Part shown: piece after piece, positions 58,975 through 59,258 of the stretch | Layout: every line of letters begins with the position of its first letter | How positions within the stretch are numbered: the stretch's first letter is position 1 | Source of the DNA: JAZOTM01 sp045657625 | GTDB taxonomy: Bacteria; Bacillota; Clostridia; Lachnospirales; Lachnospiraceae | Assembly: GCA_045657625.1 (NCBI GenBank) | Contig: JAZOTM010000050.1 | Coordinates: 1-59,258 of the forward strand | Reading direction: 5' to 3' | Length of the DNA: 59,258 bases | Made by a program: the position numbers and the translations under genes | Notes under the pieces: generated by a model | What the model was told of the DNA's origin: nothing | The model's database searches: none | What the model saw: only the letters and a program-made list of their open reading frames with translations

Positions 58975-59258
58975 CTACAAATCATTAGTTATCTTTCTAT
59001 CGCCACAAAATCCCATTAAAATCAATATCAATGCACTTCCAGCAAGAATTCCATCCATAATGCCGGCTGGCAATAAAAACATCATCAGCGTAATGGTTAT
59101 GATGCAGATGATTACCGACAGCACTAACCCCCACATTCTATTTTTAAGTAGTCCTATAGCACCAATCAGTCTAATCACACCGTAGATTGCCCCCATAACA
59201 ATCATCATATAAATGTTATCTTGGAAATATTGAAGCTTGAATTCAAAAAACTTTCCAA
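58975..59258 (-). CDS. Membrane protein, 5' end outside the window
   Basis: About 94 C-terminal residues of a hydrophobic protein with three membrane helices (IYGVIRLIGAIGLLKNRMWG, SVIICIITITLMMFLL, GILAGSALILILMGF). The frame is open to the window edge, so the start lies beyond 59258. Family not recognised; it is probably cotranscribed with the methyltransferase-like gene. Confidence 0.75.
   Translation of the reverse strand, partial: GKFFEFKLQYFQDNIYMMIVMGAIYGVIRLIGAIGLLKNRMWGLVLSVIICIITITLMMFLLPAGIMDGILAGSALILILMGFCGDRKITNDL

Overview
This window looks like a chromosomal segment of a low-GC, Gram-positive anaerobe, most likely a Lachnospiraceae-type Clostridium. The evidence is the gene order priA-def-fmt-zinc protease-rsmB-rlmN-PP2C phosphatase-PASTA kinase-rsgA-rpe-thiN, a two-subunit pyrBI pair carrying the Zn-binding regulatory chain PyrI, a dnaG-rpoD-trmK block, AGGAGG-type ribosome binding sites throughout, and gut-style sugar modules. 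The genus cannot be named from sequence alone.

Layout. 0.2-25.1 kb is ordinary core chromosome, nearly all on the minus strand: HAD phosphatase, YbaK, a divergent G3E GTPase, the rpe/thiN/rsgA/PrkC/PrpC/rlmN/rsmB/fmt/def/priA run, plus-strand pyrBI, a J-domain protein, a DUF5685 protein, RNase P RNA with a consensus promoter, a TGS-type nucleoside kinase, trmK, rpoD, dnaG and a dGTPase-like HD protein. 25.3-43 kb is a carbohydrate and regulation region: a beta-glucoside PTS (IIBC, a tannase-like esterase, IIA) with an RpiR regulator sharing a palindromic operator; a PucR regulator; an orphan PD-(D/E)XK protein; a GH1 6-phospho-beta-glucosidase; a cell-wall amidase; an XRE membrane regulator; and a ROK kinase, GH78-like glycosidase, AraC regulator and GPH transporter that look like one regulon.

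43-58.3 kb is accessory and strongly eroded. It holds intact small genes (MBL hydrolase, ATPase with an array of direct repeats, GNAT acetyltransferases, DMT transporter, TraX, isoprenylcysteine-methyltransferase-like protein) among many remnants. The remnants are unusual: seven genes keep their 5' and 3' ends but have lost the middle. Three can be checked against intact paralogs in this same window. Part of the region (43.1-45.8 kb) is a decayed duplicate of the intact 47-50.5 kb locus. Plasmid debris at 53.3-54.3 kb (winged-helix gene, a run of hairpins, gutted mobilisation gene) precedes a 29-residue membrane-protein gene whose leader can hide its ribosome binding site. The window ends inside a membrane protein gene.

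Other structural elements: a 133-base cloverleaf of nested inverted repeats upstream of pyrB, and three copies of a palindromic repeat, each butted against the terminator of a minus-strand gene. No CRISPR array, rRNA or complete tRNA was seen.
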